Assembly (NCBI RefSeq): GCF_036346295.1
Contig: NZ_CP107819.1
Span: forward strand, 682,001 to 746,000
From: Streptomyces sp. NBC_00536
GTDB taxonomy: Bacteria; Actinomycetota; Actinomycetes; Streptomycetales; Streptomycetaceae
Reading direction: 5' to 3'
Length of the DNA stretch: 64,000 nucleotides
The notes below the pieces were generated by a model. The model was not told the DNA's origin and made no database searches. It worked only from the letters and a program-made list of their open reading frames with translations. This document shows, piece by piece, positions 15,796-26,349 of the stretch. Position numbers and translations under genes: made by a program. Position 1 is the stretch's first letter. Each line of letters starts with the position of its first letter.

Positions 15796-17204
15796 GCGTG
15801 GCTCCGGGTGAAGGTGTGCTCCGTCAGGTCGCAGCGGAGGGGGAAGCGCTGCGCGGCCTCTTCGTCGCTCAGTGGCAGGACGGTGACGTCCGCGTCGATG
15901 TCCCGCTCCCGCAGCCGCCCGGTCACCTCGTCGGCGGTGACCTCCTTGGCGGCGACCTCCACCTGGAGTCGGCCGTTCTCCCCGACACTCGCCCGGTGGC
16001 GCAGCGGGAAGGGCAGCCCGGGGGTGCCGTCCAGCGCTTCCACGATGTCGCGCGGGGTCACGACGCCGTCGCCGGTGCGGTACAGCAGGCCCGCCTTGCC
16101 CAGGATGTAGGAGACCGCGGGCACCACGGCCAGTTCGCAGTCCGGTTCCTCCTCCAGGGTGCGGACCACGTCCCCGGTGTTGTACCGCAGGACGGGCATG
16201 CACTCCCGGTAGGGGAAGTACGGCGTCACCGTCAGCTCGCCGAGCCGGCCGGGTCCGGCGGGCTCGCCCGTCTCCAGGTCGAGCACCTCCGCGTACCCCA
16301 TGTTGGGGTCGATGTGCAGATGGCGCTTGCTACAGGTGCGGCCGCCCACGGGCAGCAGTTCGGTCATGCCGAAGGCATCGCCGACGACCTTGGCCCCGAA
16401 GGTCTCGCGCAGGGCGTCCATCAGGTTCCGCGACAGCATCTCGCCGCCGCCGTAGATCGCCCGCAGCCCGAAGTCGTCGGGGCCGTAGCCCTGTTGGCGT
16501 GCGGCGGTCACCATCTGGCCCAGGTAGCTGGGGGCGCCGGTGAGGATGGTGGGCTGTACGCCGTCCCGGCCGAGCAGGTGCTCGATGGACTCCTCCGGCG
16601 GGATCTGCCCCACGACGTGGCACGACGCGTTGGCGAGGCGGCACACCGCGACGTCCTCCTGCACGGCGGCCGTCGCCCGGGAGCTGAGGTTGATCTGCAT
16701 CCGGTCGCCGGGGCCGAGTTCACCGCGCAGGACGAGGGACAGGGCGATCAGTGCGGGCCAGAGTTCCATCTCGTAGCGGGAGAGCCAGATCTGGACGGGG
16801 CGGCCGGTGGTGCCGGTCGTCTGCGTCGACAAGTACGGGGCGCTGCACAGGAAGTCGGCGGGGCGCGCGATCAGATCGGCCTTGCGGGTCACCGGGATAC
16901 GGGCGAGCGTCTCGGTGGTCAGCCCGTCGAGGTCCACTCCGGCGAGCCGTTCGCGGTAGAAGGGCGAACTCTTGGCGAGTCTGCGCGCGGTCCGCCGGAG
17001 CGCGCGGTTCTGCAGCTCCCGGCGCTCTTCCGGGTCGGCGAACGGGCCGTCGGCCAGTTCCTCGACGTCGTCGCCCAGCGAGCCGAACTCCTCCAGCGTG
17101 GCAAGGGCGTCGGCGACCAGCCGTTCCACGGCCCGTACGTTCAGCCGTCGGCCGAACACCATGGACAACGCCACTCGTACCTGCCGGACACCGGTCTCCA
17201 GCAC
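15792..17204 (-). CDS. PaaK-like (phenylacetate-CoA ligase/F390-synthetase-related) adenylate-forming enzyme
   Basis: Adenylate-forming enzyme of 470 residues. The family pattern is clear: AKSSPFYRERLAGVDL, the phosphate loop STQTTGTTGRPV, AIYGGGEMLSRNLMDALRE, DAFGMTELLP and LRYNTGDVV. GTG 17204 is chosen because CCTCCC (GGGAGG on the coding strand) lies at 17210-17215 with 5-bp spacing; an upstream ATG would begin inside the stem-loop. Such enzymes activate a carboxylate as an acyl-AMP. The usual phenylacetate-degradation genes are absent. Here it sits between a tiny peptide gene and a GxGD membrane protein, so the carboxylate could be a peptide C-terminus or an acyl group added to the peptide. 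Substrate unknown. Confidence 0.82.
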   Translation of the reverse strand: MLETGVRQVRVALSMVFGRRLNVRAVERLVADALATLEEFGSLGDDVEELADGPFADPEERRELQNRALRRTARRLAKSSPFYRERLAGVDLDGLTTETLARIPVTRKADLIARPADFLCSAPYLSTQTTGTTGRPVQIWLSRYEMELWPALIALSLVLRGELGPGDRMQINLSSRATAAVQEDVAVCRLANASCHVVGQIPPEESIEHLLGRDGVQPTILTGAPSYLGQMVTAARQQGYGPDDFGLRAIYGGGEMLSRNLMDALRETFGAKVVGDAFGMTELLPVGGRTCSKRHLHIDPNMGYAEVLDLETGEPAGPGRLGELTVTPYFPYRECMPVLRYNTGDVVRTLEEEPDCELAVVPAVSYILGKAGLLYRTGDGVVTPRDIVEALDGTPGLPFPLRHRASVGENGRLQVEVAAKEVTADEVTGRLRERDIDADVTVLPLSDEEAAQRFPLRCDLTEHTFTRSHA

Positions 17205-17225
17205 TCTTGCCTCCCTTGGGCGTGG

Positions 17226-17262
17226 CGAGGGGGTGGGGGCGGAAGCCGCCCCCACCCCCTCG
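17226..17262 (-). terminator. Perfect 17-bp stem-loop between peptide gene and ligase gene (attenuator-like)
   Basis: Left arm 17226-17242 and right arm 17246-17262 are exact complements with a 3-nt loop. The hairpin starts 13 bp after the stop of the 29-residue peptide gene and ends 21 bp before the ligase start. A partial terminator here would give much more peptide mRNA than enzyme mRNA, as is usual for precursor-peptide operons. Confidence 0.75.
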
Positions 17263-17275
17263 TTCAGGCTCTGTA

Positions 17276-17365
17276 TTAGCTGACGGAGCAGTAGGAGAAG
17301 AAGACCGACGTCATGGCACCCATGACGTACTTGAACTGCTTGGCGCTGGTCTTGATGGCGCTCAT
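17276..17365 (-). CDS. 29-residue candidate precursor peptide
   Basis: Tiny gene encoding 29 residues, too short for normal gene finders. It has the best ribosome binding site in the region: AGGAGGA at 17371-17377, five bases before ATG 17365, and a TAA stop. The peptide starts MSAIKTSAKQFKYVMG and ends TSVFFSYCSVS. That is a short basic N-terminal half (Lys5, 9, 12), a hydrophobic middle, and one Cys (Cys26) close to a Ser-rich C-terminus. The layout (peptide, hairpin, modifying enzyme, protease-like membrane protein) is that of a modified-peptide or signalling-peptide operon. I do not recognise a known peptide family. An IclR regulator is divergent upstream. Confidence 0.65.
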   Translation of the reverse strand: MSAIKTSAKQFKYVMGAMTSVFFSYCSVS

Positions 17366-17419
17366 ATGAATCCTCCTATTTTCGTTCCGAATGGACGGCC
17401 GTCCCGGCACCCGAAGGGC

Positions 17420-17447
17420 GTCGTAACGTCCGTCACTTGGCTGACAA
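17420..17447 (-). promoter_or_regulatory. Candidate promoter of the peptide operon
   Basis: On the reverse strand TTGTCA (17447-17442) is followed after 16 bp by TACGAC (17425-17420), a weak sigma-70-like pair. It lies about 55-80 bp upstream of the peptide start, leaving room for a short leader. Assigned by eye only. Confidence 0.3.
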
Positions 17448-17484
17448 CACAGTGGCGCGATCTCGAAGCGCGGGCAATGATCTA

Positions 17485-17499
17485 GTCCATTCAACGGAC
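17485..17499. promoter_or_regulatory. Candidate IclR operator in the divergent region
   Basis: GTCCATTCAACGGAC is an imperfect palindrome with GTCC/GGAC ends between the peptide operon and the iclR-type gene. Its half GAATGGAC (reverse strand) recurs on the forward strand at 17389-17396, just upstream of the peptide start. Two such sites would let the divergent IclR protein control both genes. Inference from position and symmetry. Confidence 0.3.
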
Positions 17500-17606
17500 C
17501 GGTGAACGGGGAACGGCGACACCGTTACCCCCCTTGACCTGGGACGAACGGGGAGTTCTGGCACCATCCGACCGATGGGGCCAGCGTGAGACGGGGGGAA
17601 CCTCTC

Positions 17607-18368
17607 ATGGCCAGATCCGGTACAGAAGGGCGGGGCGTGCTGGAAGGCGCGTTCGCACTGATGGAAGTACTCGCCCAGGACGACGAGGTCGGGCTGACCC
17701 GGCTGGCGGCCGATGCGGCGCTGCCGAAGGCCACCGCGCACCGGCTGCTCGGCCAGCTGGTCGCGCTCGGCGCGGTGCAGAGCCGGGAGGGCCGCTACTG
17801 TCTGGGCCCGAGGACGTTCCGGCTGGGGCAGGCATGGCATCCGGCGCGTGCGCTGCGCGCGGCGGCGGCCGGGCCGCTCCGTGAACTCGCCACCACGGCA
17901 GGAGGGTTGAGCCTCAGCGTGTCGGTTCCCGAGGCGGGGCACACCATCATCGTCGGAGGCATTCGCGGTGAGGCGGACGAGGTGTTCGCGCTGCGCGCCG
18001 GCGTCGTACTGCCGCCGGGGAGCGCGGCCGAGCTGATCCTGGCGGCGTCCACACCCGTGGAGCGGCTCCCGAAGGGGTGGACGAAGGCCACCTGGGTCCG
18101 TGAGGTCGCGCGGGCCCGCACGGAGGGCGTCGCCTTCCAGTACGGGCAGTGCGTGGGCCCGCTCTCGTGCGTGGCGGCGCCGGTGCTCTGTACGACGGGC
18201 CAGGTGGTCGCCGCGGTGGCCGCGAGTGCCCTGGACGGGAAGCGGATCGCTCCGCTGGGCGAGGCCGTGGCCCGCGCGGCCTCGATGATCAGCGCCAATC
18301 TGGCCCGGCTGCCGGCCCCGCGGTCCACGCCCAAGGCCCGGCAGCCCGCCCTGACCCGGCCGCACTAG
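17607..18368 (+). CDS. IclR-family transcriptional regulator
   Basis: DNA-binding regulator of 253 residues. N-terminal winged helix (VLEGAFALMEVLAQDDEVGLTRLAADAALPKATAHRLLGQLV region, about 9-50) and C-terminal ligand-binding domain with LSLSVSVPEAGHTIIVGGIRGE and PLSCVAAPVLC. Length is normal for IclR proteins. ATG 17607 is preceded by GGGGGGAA; an in-frame GTG at 17586 is less well placed. It is divergent from the peptide/ligase/GxGD operon with 241 bp between starts, making that operon its most likely target. The effector is not predictable. Confidence 0.88.
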   Translation: MARSGTEGRGVLEGAFALMEVLAQDDEVGLTRLAADAALPKATAHRLLGQLVALGAVQSREGRYCLGPRTFRLGQAWHPARALRAAAAGPLRELATTAGGLSLSVSVPEAGHTIIVGGIRGEADEVFALRAGVVLPPGSAAELILAASTPVERLPKGWTKATWVREVARARTEGVAFQYGQCVGPLSCVAAPVLCTTGQVVAAVAASALDGKRIAPLGEAVARAASMISANLARLPAPRSTPKARQPALTRPH

Positions 18369-18475
18369 CGGTACGCCGCGCGACACGCGCGCCGGGACGC
18401 GGGTACCACGTGGTCCGCGGAGCGAGCACGGCCGGTGAGGCGCCCGGCGGGCACGGGCTCGGGCAGGATGCTCCT

Positions 18476-19096
18476 GTGCAGAAGATGACGGACCTGGTGG
18501 CAAGGGCGAGCGCGCTCGCCGTCCGCGGCGACCGGCGGATCCTCGGCATCGCCGGGCCGCCGGGGGCCGGAAAGTCGACCCTCGCCGCCCGGCTCGCCGG
18601 GGCGCTCGGGCCGCGGACGGCCGTGGTCGTCCCGATGGACGGGTTCCACCTCGCCCAGGCCGAGCTGGCCCGGCTCGGGCTCACCGACCGCAAGGGCGCC
18701 CCGGGCACCTTCGACGCCGCCGGGTACGTCGCCCTGCTGCGCCGGCTCCGCGCGCCCGGCACGGCCACGGTGTACGCGCCCGCCTTCCACCGCTCCCTGG
18801 AGGAGCCGGTCGCGGGCAGCGTTCCCGTCGCGCCGGACGTACCGCTGGTGATCACCGAGGGGAACTACCTGCTGCACGACGCGGGTGAGTGGGCCGCCGT
18901 ACGGCCCCTGCTGGACGAGGTCTGGTACCTCGCCCCGGACCGGGACCTGCGCATCGGGCGCCTGGTCGACCGGCACGTGCGCCACGGCAAGGACCCGGCG
19001 TACGCCCGCGCGTGGGTGGCCCGCTCGGACGAGGCGAACGCCCGGCTCATCGCAGCGGGCCGCGACCGCGCGGACCTCGTGCTCGGCACCGGCTGA
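18476..19096 (+). CDS. P-loop nucleoside/pantothenate-kinase-like protein (FrcK/YggC type)
   Basis: Cytosolic ATP-binding kinase-like protein of 206 residues. The Walker A is GPPGAGKST, near residue 27. VVVPMDGFHL and TEGNYLL are the acceptor-binding signatures of the uridine kinase/phosphoribulokinase-like family of 'nucleoside/nucleotide kinase' proteins. A late RHVRHGKDPAYARAWVARSDE is also typical. GTG 18476 has AGGA 8 bp upstream; ATG 18485 is possible. It stands alone between the IclR gene and a convergent secreted protein. Related proteins phosphorylate sugars or nucleosides; the substrate here is unknown. Confidence 0.82.
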   Translation: MQKMTDLVARASALAVRGDRRILGIAGPPGAGKSTLAARLAGALGPRTAVVVPMDGFHLAQAELARLGLTDRKGAPGTFDAAGYVALLRRLRAPGTATVYAPAFHRSLEEPVAGSVPVAPDVPLVITEGNYLLHDAGEWAAVRPLLDEVWYLAPDRDLRIGRLVDRHVRHGKDPAYARAWVARSDEANARLIAAGRDRADLVLGTG

Positions 19097-19133
19097 CGGG
19101 CGCACCGGCTGACAGTGCGGGCCGAGGGGGCTC

Positions 19134-19625
19134 TCAGTACACCAGCTTGTAGGTCACGTCCTTGGGGACCGGGCCGGGTGCGGTGTCGGTGTAGAGGAGG
19201 CGGATCGTCGTGAAGCGCCGGACATCGGGGTGCTCGGGCCAGACCTGCGGATCGGTCAGGGTCACCGTCACCGGATAGGGGTGGAAGCGGCCGGCCGCGC
19301 AGTACGGGCGGCAGTCGTTCACCATGTCGGTGCCCGTGGCCGTCGCGGTCCTCGACCCCCAGCTGTCCCAGCGGAGCCCGACGAGCCGGTTGTTTCCGTC
19401 CCCGCAGGCCAGGAGGTATTCCTCGGGGCGCAGCCGGGCCTGGGAGAAACAGTCGACGACCACGACCGGGTCCACCGGATCCACATCCGTGTGCGCCGCG
19501 GCCGGGAGCACGGCGGCCGTCATGACCGCCGCCGTGCACAGCAGGGTTACCGGAACGTTCACCAAAGCCTTCCTCGCCACACTCCGCACACTCCACACAC
19601 TCCACACACTCCGCCGCCGCCTCAT
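19134..19625 (-). CDS. Secreted hypothetical protein
   Basis: A 163-residue exported protein of unknown function. The signal region contains a 9-bp microsatellite encoding VWSVWSVRS before the hydrophobic core VPVTLLCTAAVMTAAVLPAAA. The mature part has four Cys (VVVDCFS, YLLACGDG and DCRPYCAAG), so two disulfides are plausible, and it ends DVTYKLVY. ATG 19625 with GGGAAG upstream is used; a GTG at 19562 would drop the repeat. Its 3' end faces the kinase gene. Confidence 0.65.
   Translation of the reverse strand: MRRRRSVWSVWSVRSVARKALVNVPVTLLCTAAVMTAAVLPAAAHTDVDPVDPVVVVDCFSQARLRPEEYLLACGDGNNRLVGLRWDSWGSRTATATGTDMVNDCRPYCAAGRFHPYPVTVTLTDPQVWPEHPDVRRFTTIRLLYTDTAPGPVPKDVTYKLVY
19575..19610. repeat. 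Four 9-bp tandem units inside a signal-peptide region
   Basis: CGCCACACT, CCGCACACT, CCACACACT, CCACACACT in a row. The period is a multiple of three, so copy changes stay in frame and only lengthen the arginine-rich front of the signal peptide. Confidence 0.75.
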
Positions 19626-19668
19626 CCAGCTTCCCGCATGCGCGGGACCCTCGCACCCGCAGGGCAGG

Positions 19669-20862
19669 TCACCTGCGCAGCAGGGCGCAGACGAAGTCCT
19701 CCTGGATCTCCCGGACCCGTGCGAGCAGGCCGGGGTTGTTGCTGAGGGAGGTCTGTGTGGTGATCGAGAAGGTCAGTGAGCGCCGGCCGTCCGCCGTGGC
19801 CGCCACCAGCTGCGTGTATCCGGGCGTGTTGCCGGTGTGGCCGTACACCGTGCCGCAGCGCGTGGTGTACCGGTAGATCGCCAGGCCCGCCTCGGTGCGA
19901 CCGGGCCCGGGGGGCTGGGACAGCGCGCCGGGGATGAAGGTGAACTGCTGCCTTCGGGTGCGGTCCGAGACGAGCGCACCGCCCGCGTAGCCCCGGATGA
20001 ACGCGGTCAGGTCCTTCGGGGTCGAGACGATGCCCCCGGCCGCCCAGGCTCCGGAGGCGCCCACGGCTTCACTGACGTCGACGGGCCCGGCCTGCGGATC
20101 GATCTGGTAGCCGTGGAGGAAGGGCTCGGGCAGCCGGTATCCCTGGGGCAGGGTCGTGGCGTCCATGCCCAACGGCTCGTAGACCAGCTCGCGCAGCAGC
20201 GCCTCGTACCGGCGTCCGGTGGCGGCCTCGGCCATGAGGGCGATGGCGATGTTGTCGGAGTTGGAGTACTGGTAGCGGCTGCCCGGCGGGAAGGCGAGGT
20301 CCTCGTCGGCGACGAACTCCAGCAGGCGCCGGGAATCGAAGTGGTGACGGGGGTCCTCGGAGACGATGTCGACGAACCCCTGGGAACTGGAGTAGTCGGG
20401 CAACCCGCTGGTGTGGTTGAGGAGTTGACGCAGGGTCACCTGATGCCAGGCGGACGGCTGCCCGGGCAGCACCGCGCCGATCGTGTCGTCCAGGTGCAGC
20501 CGCCCCCGGTCGACGAGTCCGAGGGCCACCGCTCCGCTGAAGGCCTTGGCGACACTGGCGATGCGCATGTGGTCGGTCGCCTTCGGCGGGCGGCCGCTCT
20601 CCACGTCGGCCACGCCCGCCCGGTAAACCTCGGTGCGGTCGCCGTCGCGCAGGACGGCGATGACTCCGGGAGGCCCGTCCGGCCGATCCACCAGCTCCCG
20701 CAGCTCCTGGTGGAGGGAGGTCCCGGACGGCGGGTTCCGGTCCGCTCCGGCCTGGGCGGGCGCCGCCGTGGCGCCGAGCACGGCGCCGCACACGGCGGCC
20801 GCGGCGGCGAGGCGCAGCGACGGGCGGATCCGGCCGGCGTGGCCGTACGGGCGTCGGGACAC
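19669..20862 (-). CDS. Exported serine hydrolase, beta-lactamase/DD-peptidase family (S12)
   Basis: Secreted penicillin-recognising-type hydrolase of 397 residues. GTG 20862 is chosen because GGGAGG lies 7 bp upstream and the protein then starts with a compact export signal (RRPYGHAG, then the hydrophobic LAAAAAVCGAVLGATAAPAQA region). Active-site motifs: S103-V-A-K106, YSNSDN (the YxN equivalent) and HTGNTPG (the K/H-T-G equivalent). LLNHTSGLPDY is typical of the family. Likely a D-alanyl-D-alanine carboxypeptidase or esterase acting outside the membrane. Upstream lie two direct repeats of a possible operator. Confidence 0.87.
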   Translation of the reverse strand: MSRRPYGHAGRIRPSLRLAAAAAVCGAVLGATAAPAQAGADRNPPSGTSLHQELRELVDRPDGPPGVIAVLRDGDRTEVYRAGVADVESGRPPKATDHMRIASVAKAFSGAVALGLVDRGRLHLDDTIGAVLPGQPSAWHQVTLRQLLNHTSGLPDYSSSQGFVDIVSEDPRHHFDSRRLLEFVADEDLAFPPGSRYQYSNSDNIAIALMAEAATGRRYEALLRELVYEPLGMDATTLPQGYRLPEPFLHGYQIDPQAGPVDVSEAVGASGAWAAGGIVSTPKDLTAFIRGYAGGALVSDRTRRQQFTFIPGALSQPPGPGRTEAGLAIYRYTTRCGTVYGHTGNTPGYTQLVAATADGRRSLTFSITTQTSLSNNPGLLARVREIQEDFVCALLRR

Positions 20863-20983
20863 GGAGGTACCTCCCGGGGAAGACGGATCGCGGTGGCCCA
20901 CCATGGCAGGAGCCGCACCGATGCCGACGGCGACACGTCCGGGCGCCGGCCGGCGATGGCCCATCCGGGGCACGGATCCGGTG

Positions 20984-21027
20984 GGGACACGACTGGTGAA
21001 CCGGCGATCCAGCGGGACACGACTGGT
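20984..21027. promoter_or_regulatory. Paired direct repeats upstream of the serine hydrolase
   Basis: GGGACACGACTGGT occurs at 20984-20997 and again at 21014-21027, exactly 30 bp apart, about three helical turns. Identical sites on one face of the helix suggest cooperative binding by a regulator of the leftward hydrolase gene, which starts 122 bp away. Confidence 0.4.
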
Positions 21028-21088
21028 TGCGCGTACGGATTCCCGCCACGCGAAGGGGCCGGGCCTCGTGGAATCCACCCATGCCTCC

Positions 21089-21117
21089 TTGACCGATCAC
21101 CCTCCGCCACGTAGCTT
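21089..21117 (+). promoter_or_regulatory. Sigma-70-type promoter
   Basis: TTGACC (21089-21094), 17-bp spacer, TAGCTT (21112-21117). Good match to the vegetative consensus, reading toward the small open frame and xdhABC. Confidence 0.55.
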
Positions 21118-21160
21118 CGTCGGCACCCACTCGTGACCCACCGGAAGGAGGCGAAGCCGG

Positions 21161-21238
21161 ATGCCGACCATCTCCGAACTGCTTCGCCTCGCCCACCGGA
21201 TCGCCTGGGCTCCGGGCCGGGTGGCGCACGGCTGCTGA
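21161..21238 (+). CDS. 25-residue open frame with promoter and ribosome binding site (leader peptide?)
   Basis: A 25-residue frame beginning MPTISELLRLAHRIAW and ending RVAHGC. AAGGAGG at 21145-21151 sits 9 bp before the ATG, and a good promoter lies 44 bp further upstream. It precedes xdhA by about 200 bp, so it could be a leader peptide or a short independent gene. No family is recognised. Confidence 0.35.
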   Translation: MPTISELLRLAHRIAWAPGRVAHGC

Positions 21239-21436
21239 GCAGCCGGCCCCCTTCCCCGGCGTGCCCGCTCGCGGCCCCGGGGTCTTCCCTGCCCACCTCT
21301 GTCACCACTTGCGGCACCTCATCGCGTGCCGGTTCGTCGCGCTCCGCGTTATCGAGCTGCGACCACTGAACGAGAAAGCTCCTGAAATGGCGACTAGGAC
21401 AGTCAGTTCCACCGCGCCCCGGAACGAGGGCCTGCC

Positions 21437-22920
21437 ATGGTAGCGGCGCGGATCACGGTCAACGGGAAAGAAACGCAGATTTCACCGGCCGCGGCCCACA
21501 CCACGGCGCTGGACTTCCTGCGCGAGCGCGGCCTCACCGGCACCAAGGAGGGCTGCGCCGAGGGTGAATGCGGCGCGTGTTCGGTCCTGGTGGCCCGGCC
21601 CGGGGTGCGGAAGCCCACGGACTGGGTGGCGGTCAACGCCTGCCTGGTTCCGGTCGCGGCGCTCGACGGCCAGGAGGTCATCACCTCCGAGGGTCTCGCC
21701 ACCGCCGGCGAACCCGGCGCGCCCGCCGCGCTGCACCCCGTACAGCAGGAGATGGCCGCCCGCGGCGGCTCCCAATGCGGCTACTGCACACCGGGGTTCA
21801 TCTGCAGCATGGCGTCCGAGTACTACCGGCCCGACCGCTGCGCGCACGCGGACCCGGACCCGTCCGGCGACTCCGGTGCCGACAGCGGTGCCGACTCCGA
21901 GCACGGCCCCAACGGCTTCGATCTGCACGCGCTGAGCGGGAACCTGTGCCGGTGCACCGGCTACCGCCCGATCCGCGATGCCGCCTTCGCCGTCGGCTCG
22001 CCCGCCGAGGACGACGTACTCGCGCGGCGTCGCGAGCAGTCCCCGCCCGCACCGGTCGCCACCGCGTACACCCGGGACGACGGCACGTTCCTGCGGCCGG
22101 GCACCCTGGCGGAGGCGGTACGGCTGCTGCGCGAGCGGCCCGGGGCCGTGGTCGTCTCGGGCAGCACCGACTGGGGTGTGGAGGTGAACATCCGCTCCCG
22201 CCGCGCCGATTGTGTGGTCGCGGTCGACCGGCTTTCCGAACTGCGGGGCCTGCGCGTCGCATCCGATCACATCGAGATCGGGGCGGCGCTGACGCTCACC
22301 GAGATCGAACGCCGCCTCGACGGCGATGTCCCGCTGCTGGCCGACCTGTTCCCGCAGTTCGCCTCCCGGCTCATCCGCAACAGTGCGACCCTCGGCGGCA
22401 ATCTGGGAACCGGCTCCCCCATCGGCGACAGCCCGCCGGTGCTGCTCGCGCTGGAGGCGTCGCTCCTGCTCGCCGACGCCGACGGCGAGCGCGAGGTCCC
22501 CCTGTCCGACTACTTCACCGGCTACCGGCAGAGCGTGCGCCGTCCCGGCGAGCTGATCCGCGCGGTGCGCGTCCCGCTGCCGCTCTCGCGGGTCACGGCC
22601 TTCCACAAGATCGCCAAGCGGCGCTTCGACGACATTTCCAGCGTGGCGGTCGCCTTCGCCCTCGACATCGAGAACGGCGTCGTCGGGAAGGCGCGCATCG
22701 GCCTGGGCGGCGTGGCCGCCACCCCGGTCCGCGCCCGCACCACCGAGGCGGCCCTGGAGGGCCGGCCGTGGACGGCGGAGACCGTCGAGGCCGCGGCCCG
22801 GCTGCTGCGGACCGAGGGCACACCCATGGACGATCACCGCGCCAGCGCCGGCTACCGCTCCGCGATGCTCGGCCAGAGCCTGCTCAAGCTGTACGCGCGA
22901 ACCACCGAGGCGGTGTCGTC

Positions 22921-22924
<4 letters not shown>
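21437..22924 (+). CDS. xdhA: Xanthine dehydrogenase small subunit (2x[2Fe-2S] and FAD domains)
   Basis: Electron-transfer subunit (495 residues) of a molybdenum hydroxylase acting on hypoxanthine/xanthine. The N-terminal ferredoxin cluster uses Cys40, 45, 48 and 69; the second cluster uses Cys114, Cys117, Cys171 and Cys173 (CGYC and LCRC). The FAD domain follows (TLAEAVRLLRE, then IRNSATLGGNLGTGSPIGD, then a CO-dehydrogenase-like C-terminal lobe). An acidic, repetitive insert of about 20 residues (DPSGDSGADSGADSE) separates the CGYC and LCRC helices, which is unusual. Its ATG follows GAGGG. The stop overlaps xdhB as ATGA. The other two xdh genes follow in the same operon. Confidence 0.93.
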
Positions 22925-26173
<3,249 letters not shown>

Positions 26174-26184
26174 GTCCGGGACCG

Positions 26185-26213
26185 TAGACGGGAAAAGTGA
26201 ACTCGGCTAGCTT
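26185..26213 (+). promoter_or_regulatory. Promoter for a leaderless transcript
   Basis: TAGACG (26185-26190), 17-bp spacer, TAGCTT (26208-26213). The ATG of the next gene is at 26221, seven bases after the -10, so transcription would start at or beside the start codon. Confidence 0.5.
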
Positions 26214-26220
26214 TTCGCGC

Positions 26221-26349
26221 ATGAATCCGGAGCGTGCCGCCAGGCTCGCCAAGGAGCGGATCGCCCAGGAGTCCTACGGGGACCCGATCTCGCCGATGCA
26301 CGCGCCGATGCGCCGCAGCGGCGATGTGGCCGGTCTGGTGCGCCTGTGA
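26221..26349 (+). CDS. 42-residue small protein coupled to the lipase
   Basis: Short gene of 42 residues (MNPERAARLAKERIAQESYG ... ending in GLVRL). It has a well-placed promoter that would give a leaderless mRNA, and its stop overlaps the GTG of the downstream lipase gene (GTGA), indicating translational coupling. It is hydrophilic, with a basic helical start and a Met/Pro-rich second half. No family recognised. It could be an independent small protein or a leader that sets lipase translation. Confidence 0.5.
   Translation: MNPERAARLAKERIAQESYGDPISPMHAPMRRSGDVAGLVRL

Larger units (their letters stand above)
20863..21436. other. 574-bp intergenic region between serine hydrolase and xdhA
   Basis: Holds two 14-bp direct repeats (20984-20997 and 21014-21027), a good forward promoter (21089-21117) and a small open frame with a ribosome binding site (21161-21238). 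A second tiny frame, 21387-21443 (18 codons), has a stop that overlaps the xdhA start; it has no good ribosome binding site and I do not call it a gene. Confidence 0.6.

Noticed and set aside
16751..17485. Forward open frame opposite the PaaK-like gene and the peptide gene
   Set aside because: Arginine/proline-rich shadow without a ribosome binding site; the reverse strand carries recognised motifs.
19575..19610. 9-bp microsatellite considered as a phase-variation switch
   Set aside because: The unit is a multiple of three, so copy changes do not shift the frame.
21387..21443. 18-codon frame whose stop overlaps the xdhA start
   Set aside because: No good ribosome binding site and no recognisable content; the overlap alone is not enough to call a gene.
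21568..22920. In-frame upstream extension of the xdhB reading frame
   Set aside because: It lies inside xdhA in another frame and is arginine-rich shadow sequence. The true xdhB start is the ATGA overlap at 22921.
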